Under the pieces are notes generated by a model. The model made no database searches, was not told the origin of the DNA, and saw nothing but the letters and a program-made list of their open reading frames with translations. Of a DNA stretch of 7,904 nucleotides, positions 1-5,725 are shown piece after piece (the stretch's first letter is position 1; the number at the start of each line of letters is the position of its first letter). This stretch comes from an uncultured Candidatus Saccharibacteria bacterium. Lineage in GTDB: Bacteria; Patescibacteriota; Saccharimonadia; Saccharimonadales; Saccharimonadaceae. The DNA lies in NCBI GenBank assembly GCA_938046115.1, contig CALIXX010000059.1:1-7904 (forward strand). The letters run 5' to 3'. Position numbers and translations under genes: made by a program.

Positions 1-246
1 AAGCAAGTGTGCCACTGCCGTTACATACCACAAAACATCACCCAGCTCCTTAATGATCGCCTGCTTATCTGCCTCGGTTATCGTGCCCTGTTGGTCACGC
101 AGTAGCTTCTTGAACTTCTCGAGCACCTCACCCGATTCACCGCCCAGACCTAGTACCATACCCATTAGTTGGGCATTGGCATCACCATAGGCATAGTCGC
201 TACTCAGGGTAGTGATTGCTTGCTGTGCGTAGTCGTCGATCTTCAT
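1..246 (-). CDS. MazG-like nucleotide pyrophosphohydrolase (C-terminal part beyond left edge)
   Basis: The first 82 codons are visible, starting at an ATG at 246 with an AAGGAGG four bases upstream; the frame is still open at base 1. Residues 31-50 (LGLGGESGEV then EKFKKLLRD) and 64-75 (IIKELGDVLWYV) match the all-alpha MazG/NTP-PPase pattern. The metal ligands are E37 and E40 (ExxE) and E67 and D70 (ExxD). Known members hydrolyse non-canonical or excess NTPs/dNTPs to NMP and pyrophosphate in the cytoplasm. The short KELGDVLWYV form resembles the single-domain MazG-like enzymes rather than the two-domain E. coli MazG. It lies 12 bases downstream of the winged-helix/Nudix gene, and its Shine-Dalgarno sits in that gap, so the two are almost certainly co-transcribed. 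Substrate and total length cannot be told from the visible part. Confidence 0.85.
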   Translation of the reverse strand, partial: MKIDDYAQQAITTLSSDYAYGDANAQLMGMVLGLGGESGEVLEKFKKLLRDQQGTITEADKQAIIKELGDVLWYVTAVAHLL

Positions 247-250
247 ATGT

Positions 251-257
251 CCTCCTT
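251..257 (-). promoter_or_regulatory. Shine-Dalgarno site of the MazG-like gene
   Basis: The minus strand reads AAGGAGG, then ACAT, then the ATG at 246. It lies entirely in the 12-base gap after the upstream stop codon, which supports translation of an internal operon gene. The leading genes of this window lack such a site. Confidence 0.8.
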
Positions 258-258
258 G

Positions 259-936
259 TTATTGATCTAAAACGTCGTTAAATTCCTCAAAAAAGTATGG
301 ATCGCGAAAGAATGCCCGTGCTACAATCTGCTCCACTGCTGGTGCAAGCGTGTACTGCGCCAGTTTGTGTGGGCGTGCCCAGATGAGCCGTTCGTGCGGA
401 GTGATATCATCAGTCGCCCCATAAAACACATGAGCAAGCGTGGTCGAGAGAATTGCCTTGTCTGCCCAAACACGAATATAGCATTCGCCCGCATGCTGCA
501 GTACTAGGTCTATAGCGCCAAGCTTTTCCGCCGCTTCGCGCTGAGCTGCCGCTTGGATAGATCTGTCATCGATGTGGAGTTTGCCGTAAGGGAGCGTCCA
601 GGTATCAATGTAGGGCTGCTTGGTGCGCTGTTGGAGTAAGACGTCACCATTACTATTTTGCACCACTAGCATGGTTACGATTTTAGGTTGGGTTCGAACC
701 AGCATATTGTCTGTACTAACCCGATCGACATACGCCAAACCACGTGGTGCCAGGCTATAGCCACCTGGCACTTTTTGGACAAGCTGGTGCTGGAGTAACA
801 CCTTGAGATGATAGCTAAAGAGATTGGTATCCACCCGTGGCGGGCGCAGATCACGAAAGCGAGCCATCTTACGATAGCACAGCACACTGAGAATTCGCCT
901 TTGGATGTGGTGGTTAATCGTATCTTGCTCAAACAT
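259..936 (-). CDS. Winged-helix/Nudix two-domain protein, possible nucleotide-sensing regulator
   Basis: A 225-residue protein with two parts. Residues about 7-75 look like an ArsR/PadR-type winged helix: a helix around ILSVLCYRKMARFRDL, a recognition-helix-like DTNLFSYHLKVLLQHQLV, then a beta wing, VPGGYSLAPRGLAYV. Residues about 84-205 form a Nudix domain: a VTMLVVQNSNGDVLLQQR strand pair, WTLPYGKL, then the Nudix helix with R133, E134, E137 and G140. The Nudix box is degenerate. It has D124 instead of the first Glu, one extra residue before R133, and K138 where the second Glu of the EE pair belongs. Family knowledge says that Glu normally binds the catalytic metal, so hydrolysis may be weak or lost. 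NrtR-type regulators carry Nudix first and winged helix last; here the order is reversed. It leads an operon with the MazG-like gene. I infer regulation or sensing of a nucleotide; a plain hydrolase remains possible. Confidence 0.8.
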   Translation of the reverse strand: MFEQDTINHHIQRRILSVLCYRKMARFRDLRPPRVDTNLFSYHLKVLLQHQLVQKVPGGYSLAPRGLAYVDRVSTDNMLVRTQPKIVTMLVVQNSNGDVLLQQRTKQPYIDTWTLPYGKLHIDDRSIQAAAQREAAEKLGAIDLVLQHAGECYIRVWADKAILSTTLAHVFYGATDDITPHERLIWARPHKLAQYTLAPAVEQIVARAFFRDPYFFEEFNDVLDQ

Positions 937-949
937 GTTTGACTCAAAC
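937..949. promoter_or_regulatory. Perfect palindrome next to the Nudix/winged-helix start; candidate operator
   Basis: GTTTGA-C-TCAAAC is a perfect inverted repeat with 6-base arms around one central base, ending immediately before the ATG of the winged-helix/Nudix gene. Read on the + strand it includes TTGACT at 939-944, a possible -35 for the divergent HD-CYTH gene. Binding by the adjacent winged-helix protein is an inference. Confidence 0.4.
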
Positions 950-993
950 TATCCTATCTATCTATATTTACTATAGCACGCTATGGTAATGAT
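950..993. promoter_or_regulatory. Divergent promoter region between Nudix and HD-CYTH genes
   Basis: This AT-rich spacer drives both genes. On the minus strand TATAGT (975-970) or GATAGT (953-948) can serve as -10 for the Nudix gene. On the plus strand TATGGT (982-987) lies exactly 6 bases before the ATG at 994, the spacing also seen at trmB and both tail-anchored paralogues. A second small dyad, ATAGC-AC-GCTAT (973-984), overlaps both candidate -10 boxes. No Shine-Dalgarno precedes the plus-strand gene. Assignment of individual boxes is tentative. Confidence 0.4.
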
Positions 994-2310
994 ATGAATA
1001 ACCTGCCATACAATAGTCACCACAATAATAACCAATATAATCACACATCAACGACCTCGCTGCTAGAACACAATTATCCACCACACATATCACACGAACG
1101 AGATATCACATCATCACCTATCCAAAGCCAACTATGCCATATCGCACTGCAGAGTATAGAGATAAGCTGCGATTTGGCCGATGTAGTGCGCGTGCCACGC
1201 CAACCCGGTGGCGAGCGCGAGAATGACGCAGAGCATAGCTGGTCGCTTGCCGCCCTTGCGCCAGAATTACGCGCCTGTCTCTATCCGCAGTTGGATAATG
1301 ATGCGGTGCAGCAATTTGCAACTGTCCACGAGCTGCTCGAGATTGCCACTGGCGATGTCGCAACGTTCGACCTTACCCCTGTGCAACTTTCCATCAAACA
1401 ACAAAACGAGCAGCAAGCAGCCCACACATTATTACAACGTCTTCCACCCGTTATGCGTCAAGGGCTAGAGCGCTACGAAGCACAAAACACACCCGAAGCA
1501 CGCTTTGTACGAGCAGTCGATAAGATTCTTCCAGTAGCGATGGATATTGTTGGGCAAGGGGTGCGGGTAGTCGAAGAGGATTATGGCATTAAAAATCTTG
1601 CTGAATTGCAAGCAGCACACGACAAACTCATCGAGAGCTTCACTCAGCGATTTGGCACAGAATTTCCTGAGCTTGCTGAGCTGTATGCAAACCTCGCTTA
1701 TCATTTTGAGACATGCTATACACAAGAAAAATCTGCCGACATGATGAGTTCTCACGTCCCTGAGCGCCCTAATCAGCTCAAAGAAGTTGAGCGTAAATTT
1801 TTAGTCAATCTTGATAAGATACCAGCAGATATTGACTCATATGATCATATCGACATCAGTCAGGGCTATCTCGCGCACAGCAGTGATGGATCGGAGACAC
1901 GCGTCCGGCGTTTTGGTGATGGGCAACGTTTTGAGCTCACGGTAAAATCGGGCGGTACTGTCGTGCGAGATGAGCAAAATATCATTATTAATGAAGCAAC
2001 CTTTGCTTCGCTATGGCCACTCACCAAGGGTAAGCGCATCGAGAAAACACGCTACTATGTACCCTACACCGACCCTGATAGCAACGAGCATACAATCGAG
2101 CTTGATATCTACCACGGCAACCTTGAAGGAAAGCTCGTCACTGCTGAAGTTGAGTTTCGTGGCCGCGAGACCGAGGCAACACTACGTGCTGAAACATTCT
2201 GCCCTCCCGAGTGGTGCAGCACAGATATTAGTTATGATCAACGCTACAAAAATAACGCACTAGCGAGCCAGCAACACGGCATACTAGAACTCAGTCAGGT
2301 GAGTATGTAA
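994..2310 (+). CDS. HD-domain (YfbR-like) and CYTH-domain fusion protein
   Basis: The protein has 438 residues. The N-terminal ~46 residues are low complexity, rich in Asn, His, Ser and Thr. Residues about 48-240 resemble the HD hydrolase family of YfbR/HDDC2 nucleotidases: RVPRQ, then AEHSW with H81, then H112-E113 followed by E116 and GD at 120-121, and D176 in AVDK. The canonical HD dyad is HE here. Residues about 264-420 are a CYTH domain: EVERK (E264, E266, K268), R303/R305/R306, K318, E350-K351-R353, ELD at 369-371 and EVEF at 385-388, all expected for the triphosphate tunnel. CYTH enzymes hydrolyse inorganic triphosphate or thiamine triphosphate, or make cAMP (CyaB). YfbR-type HD proteins dephosphorylate deoxynucleoside monophosphates. 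The fusion probably acts on nucleotide or polyphosphate substrates in the cytosol; the exact reaction is unknown. The ATG at 994 is the only credible start. Confidence 0.82.
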   Translation: MNNLPYNSHHNNNQYNHTSTTSLLEHNYPPHISHERDITSSPIQSQLCHIALQSIEISCDLADVVRVPRQPGGERENDAEHSWSLAALAPELRACLYPQLDNDAVQQFATVHELLEIATGDVATFDLTPVQLSIKQQNEQQAAHTLLQRLPPVMRQGLERYEAQNTPEARFVRAVDKILPVAMDIVGQGVRVVEEDYGIKNLAELQAAHDKLIESFTQRFGTEFPELAELYANLAYHFETCYTQEKSADMMSSHVPERPNQLKEVERKFLVNLDKIPADIDSYDHIDISQGYLAHSSDGSETRVRRFGDGQRFELTVKSGGTVVRDEQNIIINEATFASLWPLTKGKRIEKTRYYVPYTDPDSNEHTIELDIYHGNLEGKLVTAEVEFRGRETEATLRAETFCPPEWCSTDISYDQRYKNNALASQQHGILELSQVSM

Positions 2311-2328
2311 TCTTGCTACGAAGCGGTA

Positions 2329-3000
2329 CTACTGGCCATTACCGGTCGTCGCTCGCACGCAGCCAATCGCCTTCCCTTCGCTCATCCAGCGCTGCTCGTA
2401 GGCGGTGAGCGTCTTGTATTCATCAGGTAGTGACGACTCGTGAAGATCGAAGGATAATTCACGAATCGACCACTGCCAGGCAACGAGCTGCTCCAGGCTC
2501 CAACAAAAGAAATCAGGATCGTCATGCTTGAGTAAAAGCGAGCCACCCGGCCGCAACAGCTGCTCGTACTGGCGCAAGAATGTTGGGTGGGTAAGGCGCC
2601 GACCAGCGCTGCGCCGCTTGGGGAATGGATCAGGAAAGGTTACCCACAGTTGCTTGAATGAGTGAGCAGCAAAGAGCTCGCCAATCTGATCGGCCCGAGC
2701 CCGCACAAACAGCACATTAGTGATGCCACGCTCGAGCGCTGTGTATGCACCTTTTTGCAAGCGATCACCCTTAACATCCAGTGCCACAAACACCTCATCT
2801 GGGTGCTGCGCCGCTAGTTCCACACTAAACATCCCGGTACCAGCGCCAACCTCGAGCACCGTCGCACTCTGCCGCACCTCTGGCGTTGCCTGGCACCATT
2901 CGTCGTACTCGTAGCAGTTGGTGGCGTTATGGAACTTAGCAAAGCGATATTTCTTGCGTTTGCGAGTGATGATAAATTGCTGAGGGTCAAGATACGTCAT
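2329..3000 (-). CDS. trmB: tRNA (guanine-N7-)-methyltransferase TrmB
   Basis: A 223-residue Rossmann-fold methyltransferase, the usual TrmB length. The SAM-binding motif I is VLEVGAGTG at 48-56, followed by ALDVK at 73-77 at the end of strand 2. The family signature FPDPFPKRR is at 122-130, followed by RRLTHPTFL, and KHDD is at 158-161. The C-terminal TAYEQRWMSEGK (199-210) corresponds to the conserved TEYE..F..EG segment. TrmB makes m7G46 in the variable loop of many tRNAs, which stabilises the tertiary fold. The gene converges on the HD-CYTH gene, with 18 bases between the stops and no clear terminator there. It lies downstream of tsaC on the same strand, but 189 bases away and with its own TATAAT placed 6 bases from the ATG, so it is probably transcribed separately as a leaderless mRNA. 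Confidence 0.95.
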   Translation of the reverse strand: MTYLDPQQFIITRKRKKYRFAKFHNATNCYEYDEWCQATPEVRQSATVLEVGAGTGMFSVELAAQHPDEVFVALDVKGDRLQKGAYTALERGITNVLFVRARADQIGELFAAHSFKQLWVTFPDPFPKRRSAGRRLTHPTFLRQYEQLLRPGGSLLLKHDDPDFFCWSLEQLVAWQWSIRELSFDLHESSLPDEYKTLTAYEQRWMSEGKAIGCVRATTGNGQ

Positions 3001-3006
3001 AAGTCT

Positions 3007-3012
3007 ATTATA
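3007..3012 (-). promoter_or_regulatory. -10 box of trmB, leaderless geometry
   Basis: The minus strand reads TATAAT, then AGACTT, then the ATG at 3000. With the usual 6-7 base distance from -10 to start point, transcription would begin at or next to the ATG. No good -35 is visible 16-18 bases upstream and there is no Shine-Dalgarno. Confidence 0.7.
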
Positions 3013-3189
3013 CCTGAATCACATGGCCTCTTTCGCGGGTGGCCCCACGCTCCACGTTATTTAGGTGAGGTATGAGAACTCACTATCTGTCTAGCATGTT
3101 TTTCACTCGAGAAGTGAGAATCGCTCTAAAAATATTGTAATACTTACATTACTGAGTAAGCTTCTAAGTTTTGCTCAGGTTATTATGCC
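3013..3189. other. Intergenic region between tsaC and trmB with small dyads
   Basis: No reading frame worth calling. It holds several imperfect inverted repeats. The best is 3100-3120: the arm TTTTCACT pairs with AGTGAGAA around the loop CGAGA, with one G-U pair when read as plus-strand RNA. On the minus strand, in which tsaC is transcribed, that position becomes an A-C mismatch and the hairpin is not followed by a T run, so it is a poor terminator for tsaC. A weaker dyad is GTGAG/CTCAC at 3065-3083. Confidence 0.3.
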
Positions 3190-3723
3190 CTACCTGAGTC
3201 GTTCCACCACCCCATCAGATAGCACTCGTACTAAGCGTGATGGTGGCGTATCAGTCGGCACAGTGCCACCATCATAATAGTAGTCGACACCATTACCAAA
3301 ATACGCACGAGCTTCGGCAATAGTGCGGGCGGGCGGCTGCCCTTCGAGATTGGCACTGGGGGCGATCAACGGGCCAGTCTGGCGCAAGACCGCCTGGAGC
3401 CACGGCAGCTGCGGCTGGCGATAGGCCAGCATATCATTAGCGCGGCGTAACCACCGCGGAGCATGGGGTGAGTCGAGCAAGATGCTTGTTGGCTGGGAGG
3501 TGTTAAGCGACGGTAAGGTGGGTACATCGGCATACGTTTGGCTGGCATCAGCTACGAGGATGATGGGTGATTTATTACTATCACGCCGCTTAAGACGATA
3601 CACCCGCGCCACTGCGGCTTCGTCATCTGCCCGGGCAACAATGCCATACAGCGTATCAGTCCGGAGTACTGCCACGCCACCACGCTGCAAAGTAAGCACA
3701 AGCTGGTTTAATTCATCATTCAC
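3190..3723 (-). CDS. tsaC: Threonylcarbamoyl-AMP synthase, TsaC/Sua5/YrdC family
   Basis: A 177-residue single YrdC-like domain, slightly shorter than E. coli TsaC and without the C-terminal Sua5 extension. Residues 15-24 (GGVAVLRTDT) with LYGIVARADDEAAVARVYRLKRRDSNKSPIILV form the nucleotide/threonine-binding core with the basic KRR patch. LIAPSANLEGQPP matches the conserved PSAN.SG motif, and DGG...PSRLVRV replaces the usual DGG...STVVD. The stretch that normally reads PGP.T is degenerate (SQPTSILL). The enzyme makes threonylcarbamoyl-AMP from threonine, bicarbonate and ATP for t6A37 formation in ANN-decoding tRNAs. The start is a GTG at 3723; the nearby ATGs are out of frame. It is divergent from mscS across 20 bases and has no Shine-Dalgarno, which suggests a leaderless message. 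Confidence 0.9.
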   Translation of the reverse strand: MNDELNQLVLTLQRGGVAVLRTDTLYGIVARADDEAAVARVYRLKRRDSNKSPIILVADASQTYADVPTLPSLNTSQPTSILLDSPHAPRWLRRANDMLAYRQPQLPWLQAVLRQTGPLIAPSANLEGQPPARTIAEARAYFGNGVDYYYDGGTVPTDTPPSRLVRVLSDGVVERLR

Positions 3724-3727
3724 ATCT

Positions 3728-3736
3728 GTTATACTA
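3728..3736. promoter_or_regulatory. Overlapping divergent -10 boxes for tsaC and mscS
   Basis: On the plus strand TATACT (3730-3735) lies 8 bases before the mscS ATG. On the minus strand the same bases read TAGTAT (3736-3731), 7 bases before the tsaC GTG, with TATAAC (3733-3728) as an overlapping alternative. The 20-base gap cannot hold -35 elements, so these must lie within the opposite coding sequences. No Shine-Dalgarno fits either gene. Confidence 0.6.
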
Positions 3737-3743
3737 CCATATT

Positions 3744-4577
3744 ATGAAGCCAATTACCTCACCTGAGATCACTGCACTAGAGATTATTATCATTATTATT
3801 GTGGCGATTGCACTGTATTGGTTGGGGCCGCGCGTGGTAATGTGGCTGACGCGGCATGCCTTCGTTACCACATATCAGCGTACGCTACCTAAGAAGGATC
3901 TCGAGAAGCGGCATAAGACACTGGGCGGGCTCTTTGCTAATGTATGGCGCATTATTGTCGTGGTGATTGCGAGCTATGCTATCTTTACTCATTTTTTCAA
4001 TAGCGCAGCTCTTGCGCCGCTGTTTGCGAGCGCAGGGATTATTGGTGTCGCCTTCGGGTTTGGCGCGCAGTCACTCGTTAAGGATTTTCTCTCCGGAGTA
4101 TTTATTATTAGCGAAAACCAGTATCGGGTGGGAGATATTATCGAGATCGATGGCTTTGGCGGGACGGTCGAGCGGATCGGTGTACGCTCCACGGTGATCC
4201 GCGATGTCGAGGGCAATGTCCACTTCTTCCCTAACGGCGTGGTGCAGCATGTCATCAACAAGACGATGGGCTATAGCAAAGTATACTTCACCATTACCGT
4301 TGCGCCCGACACCAACATTAGCACTGCCAGCGATATTATTAATCGGATCGGTGAGGAAATTTCTGGTGAGGAAAAATGGCAGCACAAAGTGATCGAGCCG
4401 CCACATTTCGACATTCTTGGCGACTTCAATGCGTCGTCGATTAGCCTCGTTGTTTCTGGCAAGACCCAACCATCCGACCAGTGGGCCCTCACGGCCGAGA
4501 TGCGGCGACGGATCCTGCGTGAGTTTGAAAAAGAGCACATCGAGCTCGGTGCAGCCTCGCCAGGCAAGCACAAGTAA
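3744..4577 (+). CDS. mscS: Small-conductance mechanosensitive channel, MscS family
   Basis: The protein has 277 residues, close to the minimal three-helix MscS. Membrane segments lie at about 9-35 (with an unusual run of isoleucines), 64-84 and 88-122. The third contains the family hallmark: Gly/Ala-rich ASAGIIGVAFGFGAQ, then SLVKDFLSGVFIISENQYRVGD, the pore-lining TM3a, kink and TM3b leading to the beta domain. DIIEIDGFGGTVERIGVRSTVIRD and FFPNG at 161-165 are the conserved beta-domain strands. Residues about 175-265 form the alpha/beta cytoplasmic vestibule. The channel opens under membrane tension and releases solutes after hypo-osmotic shock; it should act as a heptamer. It is divergent from tsaC and followed by the tail-anchored paralogue, which has its own promoter, so it is probably monocistronic. 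The ATG at 3744 fits the -10 spacing. Confidence 0.95.
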   Translation: MKPITSPEITALEIIIIIIVAIALYWLGPRVVMWLTRHAFVTTYQRTLPKKDLEKRHKTLGGLFANVWRIIVVVIASYAIFTHFFNSAALAPLFASAGIIGVAFGFGAQSLVKDFLSGVFIISENQYRVGDIIEIDGFGGTVERIGVRSTVIRDVEGNVHFFPNGVVQHVINKTMGYSKVYFTITVAPDTNISTASDIINRIGEEISGEEKWQHKVIEPPHFDILGDFNASSISLVVSGKTQPSDQWALTAEMRRRILREFEKEHIELGAASPGKHK

Positions 4578-4681
4578 CTTCTATTCGTCACTACCTTCCT
4601 CTTGCGTATGCGTGCTCACATTGCGATCAATTTGCACGGCGAATGGTCTTGATGATTGTCGTTCTAGGATCTCTATTGGTG

Positions 4682-4690
4682 TAGTATAAT
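4682..4690 (+). promoter_or_regulatory. Promoter of first tail-anchored paralogue
   Basis: TAGTATAAT ends exactly 6 bases (GCACTT) before the ATG at 4697. The same 9-mer, the same 6-base spacing and the same first 11 coding bases recur at the second paralogue. The -35 is weak; TTCTAG at 4662-4667 has 17-base spacing. No Shine-Dalgarno is present, so the message is likely leaderless. Confidence 0.7.
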
Positions 4691-4696
4691 GCACTT

Positions 4697-5533
4697 ATGA
4701 ATCAGCAATTTCCCTCTTATCCTTATCAATCGCAGCCGCCAGCTCCACCTCAGGCTCAGCCTGCGCCACCAGCTCCATATTATCCACAGCAGCCAGTGCA
4801 AGCACAGCCACAGCAGCCACCGGCATGGCCAGCCCAACAGCCCAAGCCTGCACCAGCTCAGATATCACAACCGGCAACTCCAACGCCCCCAAGTAACCCT
4901 GCGCAACCAGCCGAGCAATTACCCGTTCAGCAGCCCGCACCCCTTGTTGTCCAGCCAGCAGCCCAGCCGGCACCGGCAGCGATGGATGCCAATTACAGCA
5001 GTGTTTTTGACGGCACACCACTGGTTATGGCAACGCCCGTCTCGCACTATCGCAACCGCACCGTCTTTAGCCAAGTGCCCTGCATTCTCGAATGGACGAC
5101 GGCCAATCGTATCCGCGCCATCGACTTCGACTCCAAAACAAACCAAATGGTCGGCGCGGTGCTCGATATCAATCCACAGCAGATCACCAAAGCAGCTGTC
5201 GAGGCAAGCTTTATCATCATATGGGTCAATGGCCAGCGCATCCAGTTCGACTTTGCTGGAGCACATGCCCAGCTGCTGGCTGGCCTTGGCGCTGCAGTAT
5301 CGCCAGGTATTGGTGGTGTTCTCTATGGGCACAATGTCGAGCGTGCACTCGACAACGACTACGACTGGTGGTGGGCTGCCATTCAAGCCTACGCACCCTA
5401 TGCTAAAATTATTGACGGCTTCGAGCGCGACGCGATGATTATCAACAATGGCGTCAACATTGGCCTCATCATAGCTTTTGTGACACCAATCATAGTAGTA
5501 CTTATCGCCTTTATTATGGCATTATTATCATAA
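4697..5533 (+). CDS. Pro/Gln-rich tail-anchored membrane protein, paralogue 1, unknown family
   Basis: The protein has 278 residues and I recognise no named family. Residues 1-95 are low complexity, dominated by Pro, Gln and Ala with scattered Tyr, and have no signal peptide. Residues about 99-245 form a folded domain shared with the next gene. Its landmarks are YSSVFDGTPL, PCILEWTTANRIRAID, DINPQQITKA, the strand FIIIWVNGQRIQFDFAGA, and YDWWW before AYAP. A basic residue-rich strand followed by I.WVNGQR.QF.F faintly recalls a PH-like barrel, which is only an impression. Residues about 253-277 are one hydrophobic helix ending one residue from the C terminus, so the protein is probably anchored by its tail with the bulk in the cytoplasm. 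By hand count about 85 of roughly 142 domain positions match the next protein. A role as a membrane-associated scaffold is speculation. It has its own promoter. Confidence 0.8.
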   Translation: MNQQFPSYPYQSQPPAPPQAQPAPPAPYYPQQPVQAQPQQPPAWPAQQPKPAPAQISQPATPTPPSNPAQPAEQLPVQQPAPLVVQPAAQPAPAAMDANYSSVFDGTPLVMATPVSHYRNRTVFSQVPCILEWTTANRIRAIDFDSKTNQMVGAVLDINPQQITKAAVEASFIIIWVNGQRIQFDFAGAHAQLLAGLGAAVSPGIGGVLYGHNVERALDNDYDWWWAAIQAYAPYAKIIDGFERDAMIINNGVNIGLIIAFVTPIIVVLIAFIMALLS

Positions 5534-5613
5534 AACCAGATGACTCCAGCAAGCTGATTGACTTATTTTCTAATAAACAACAGTATCCAAGACACCATAT
5601 AATAGATACAGCA

Positions 5614-5635
5614 AATGCAGGCATACTCCTGCATT
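5614..5635. other. Perfect 8-bp hairpin between the two paralogues
   Basis: AATGCAGG pairs with CCTGCATT around the loop CATACT. It is followed by GTTACTTC, which lacks the T run of a good intrinsic terminator. A TATAAT lies at 5598-5603, 10 bases upstream, but without a clear -35. It could be a weak terminator of the upstream gene or the 5' end of a short RNA. The rest of this 192-base gap shows only the next promoter. Confidence 0.35.
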
Positions 5636-5691
5636 GTTACTTCTATAGGAAGTCTACAACCAAAAATATATACCGTAAAACATATTCGTAC

Positions 5692-5719
5692 TTGCCGATC
5701 TCAAGTTATATAGTATAAT
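5692..5719 (+). promoter_or_regulatory. Promoter of second tail-anchored paralogue
   Basis: TTGCCG (5692-5697), a 16-base spacer and TATAAT (5714-5719), inside the 9-mer TAGTATAAT (5711-5719). Six bases (ACTTCC) separate it from the ATG at 5726. No Shine-Dalgarno is present, so the message is likely leaderless. Confidence 0.75.
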
Positions 5720-5725
5720 ACTTCC

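Noticed and set aside
691..700. GGTTCGAACC resembling a tRNA T-loop
   Set aside because: It lies within the Nudix coding sequence and no acceptor stem, anticodon arm or CCA end surrounds it.
3100..3120. Hairpin as an intrinsic terminator for tsaC
   Set aside because: In the tsaC transcript the stem has an A-C mismatch and is followed by A residues rather than a T run.
4071..4571. 166-residue antisense frame inside mscS
   Set aside because: It is the complement of a clear MscS gene, shows no domain pattern of its own, and has no promoter or ribosome-binding site.
4717..4960. CAG/CCA-rich stretch as a DNA repeat array or CRISPR
   Set aside because: There is no regular repeat unit or spacer. 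It is simply codons for a Pro/Gln/Ala-rich protein tail.
4919..5386. Antisense and shifted frames (up to about 165 residues) within the first tail-anchored paralogue
   Set aside because: They arise from the GC-rich Pro/Gln coding bias. The forward frame is the one conserved with the second paralogue.
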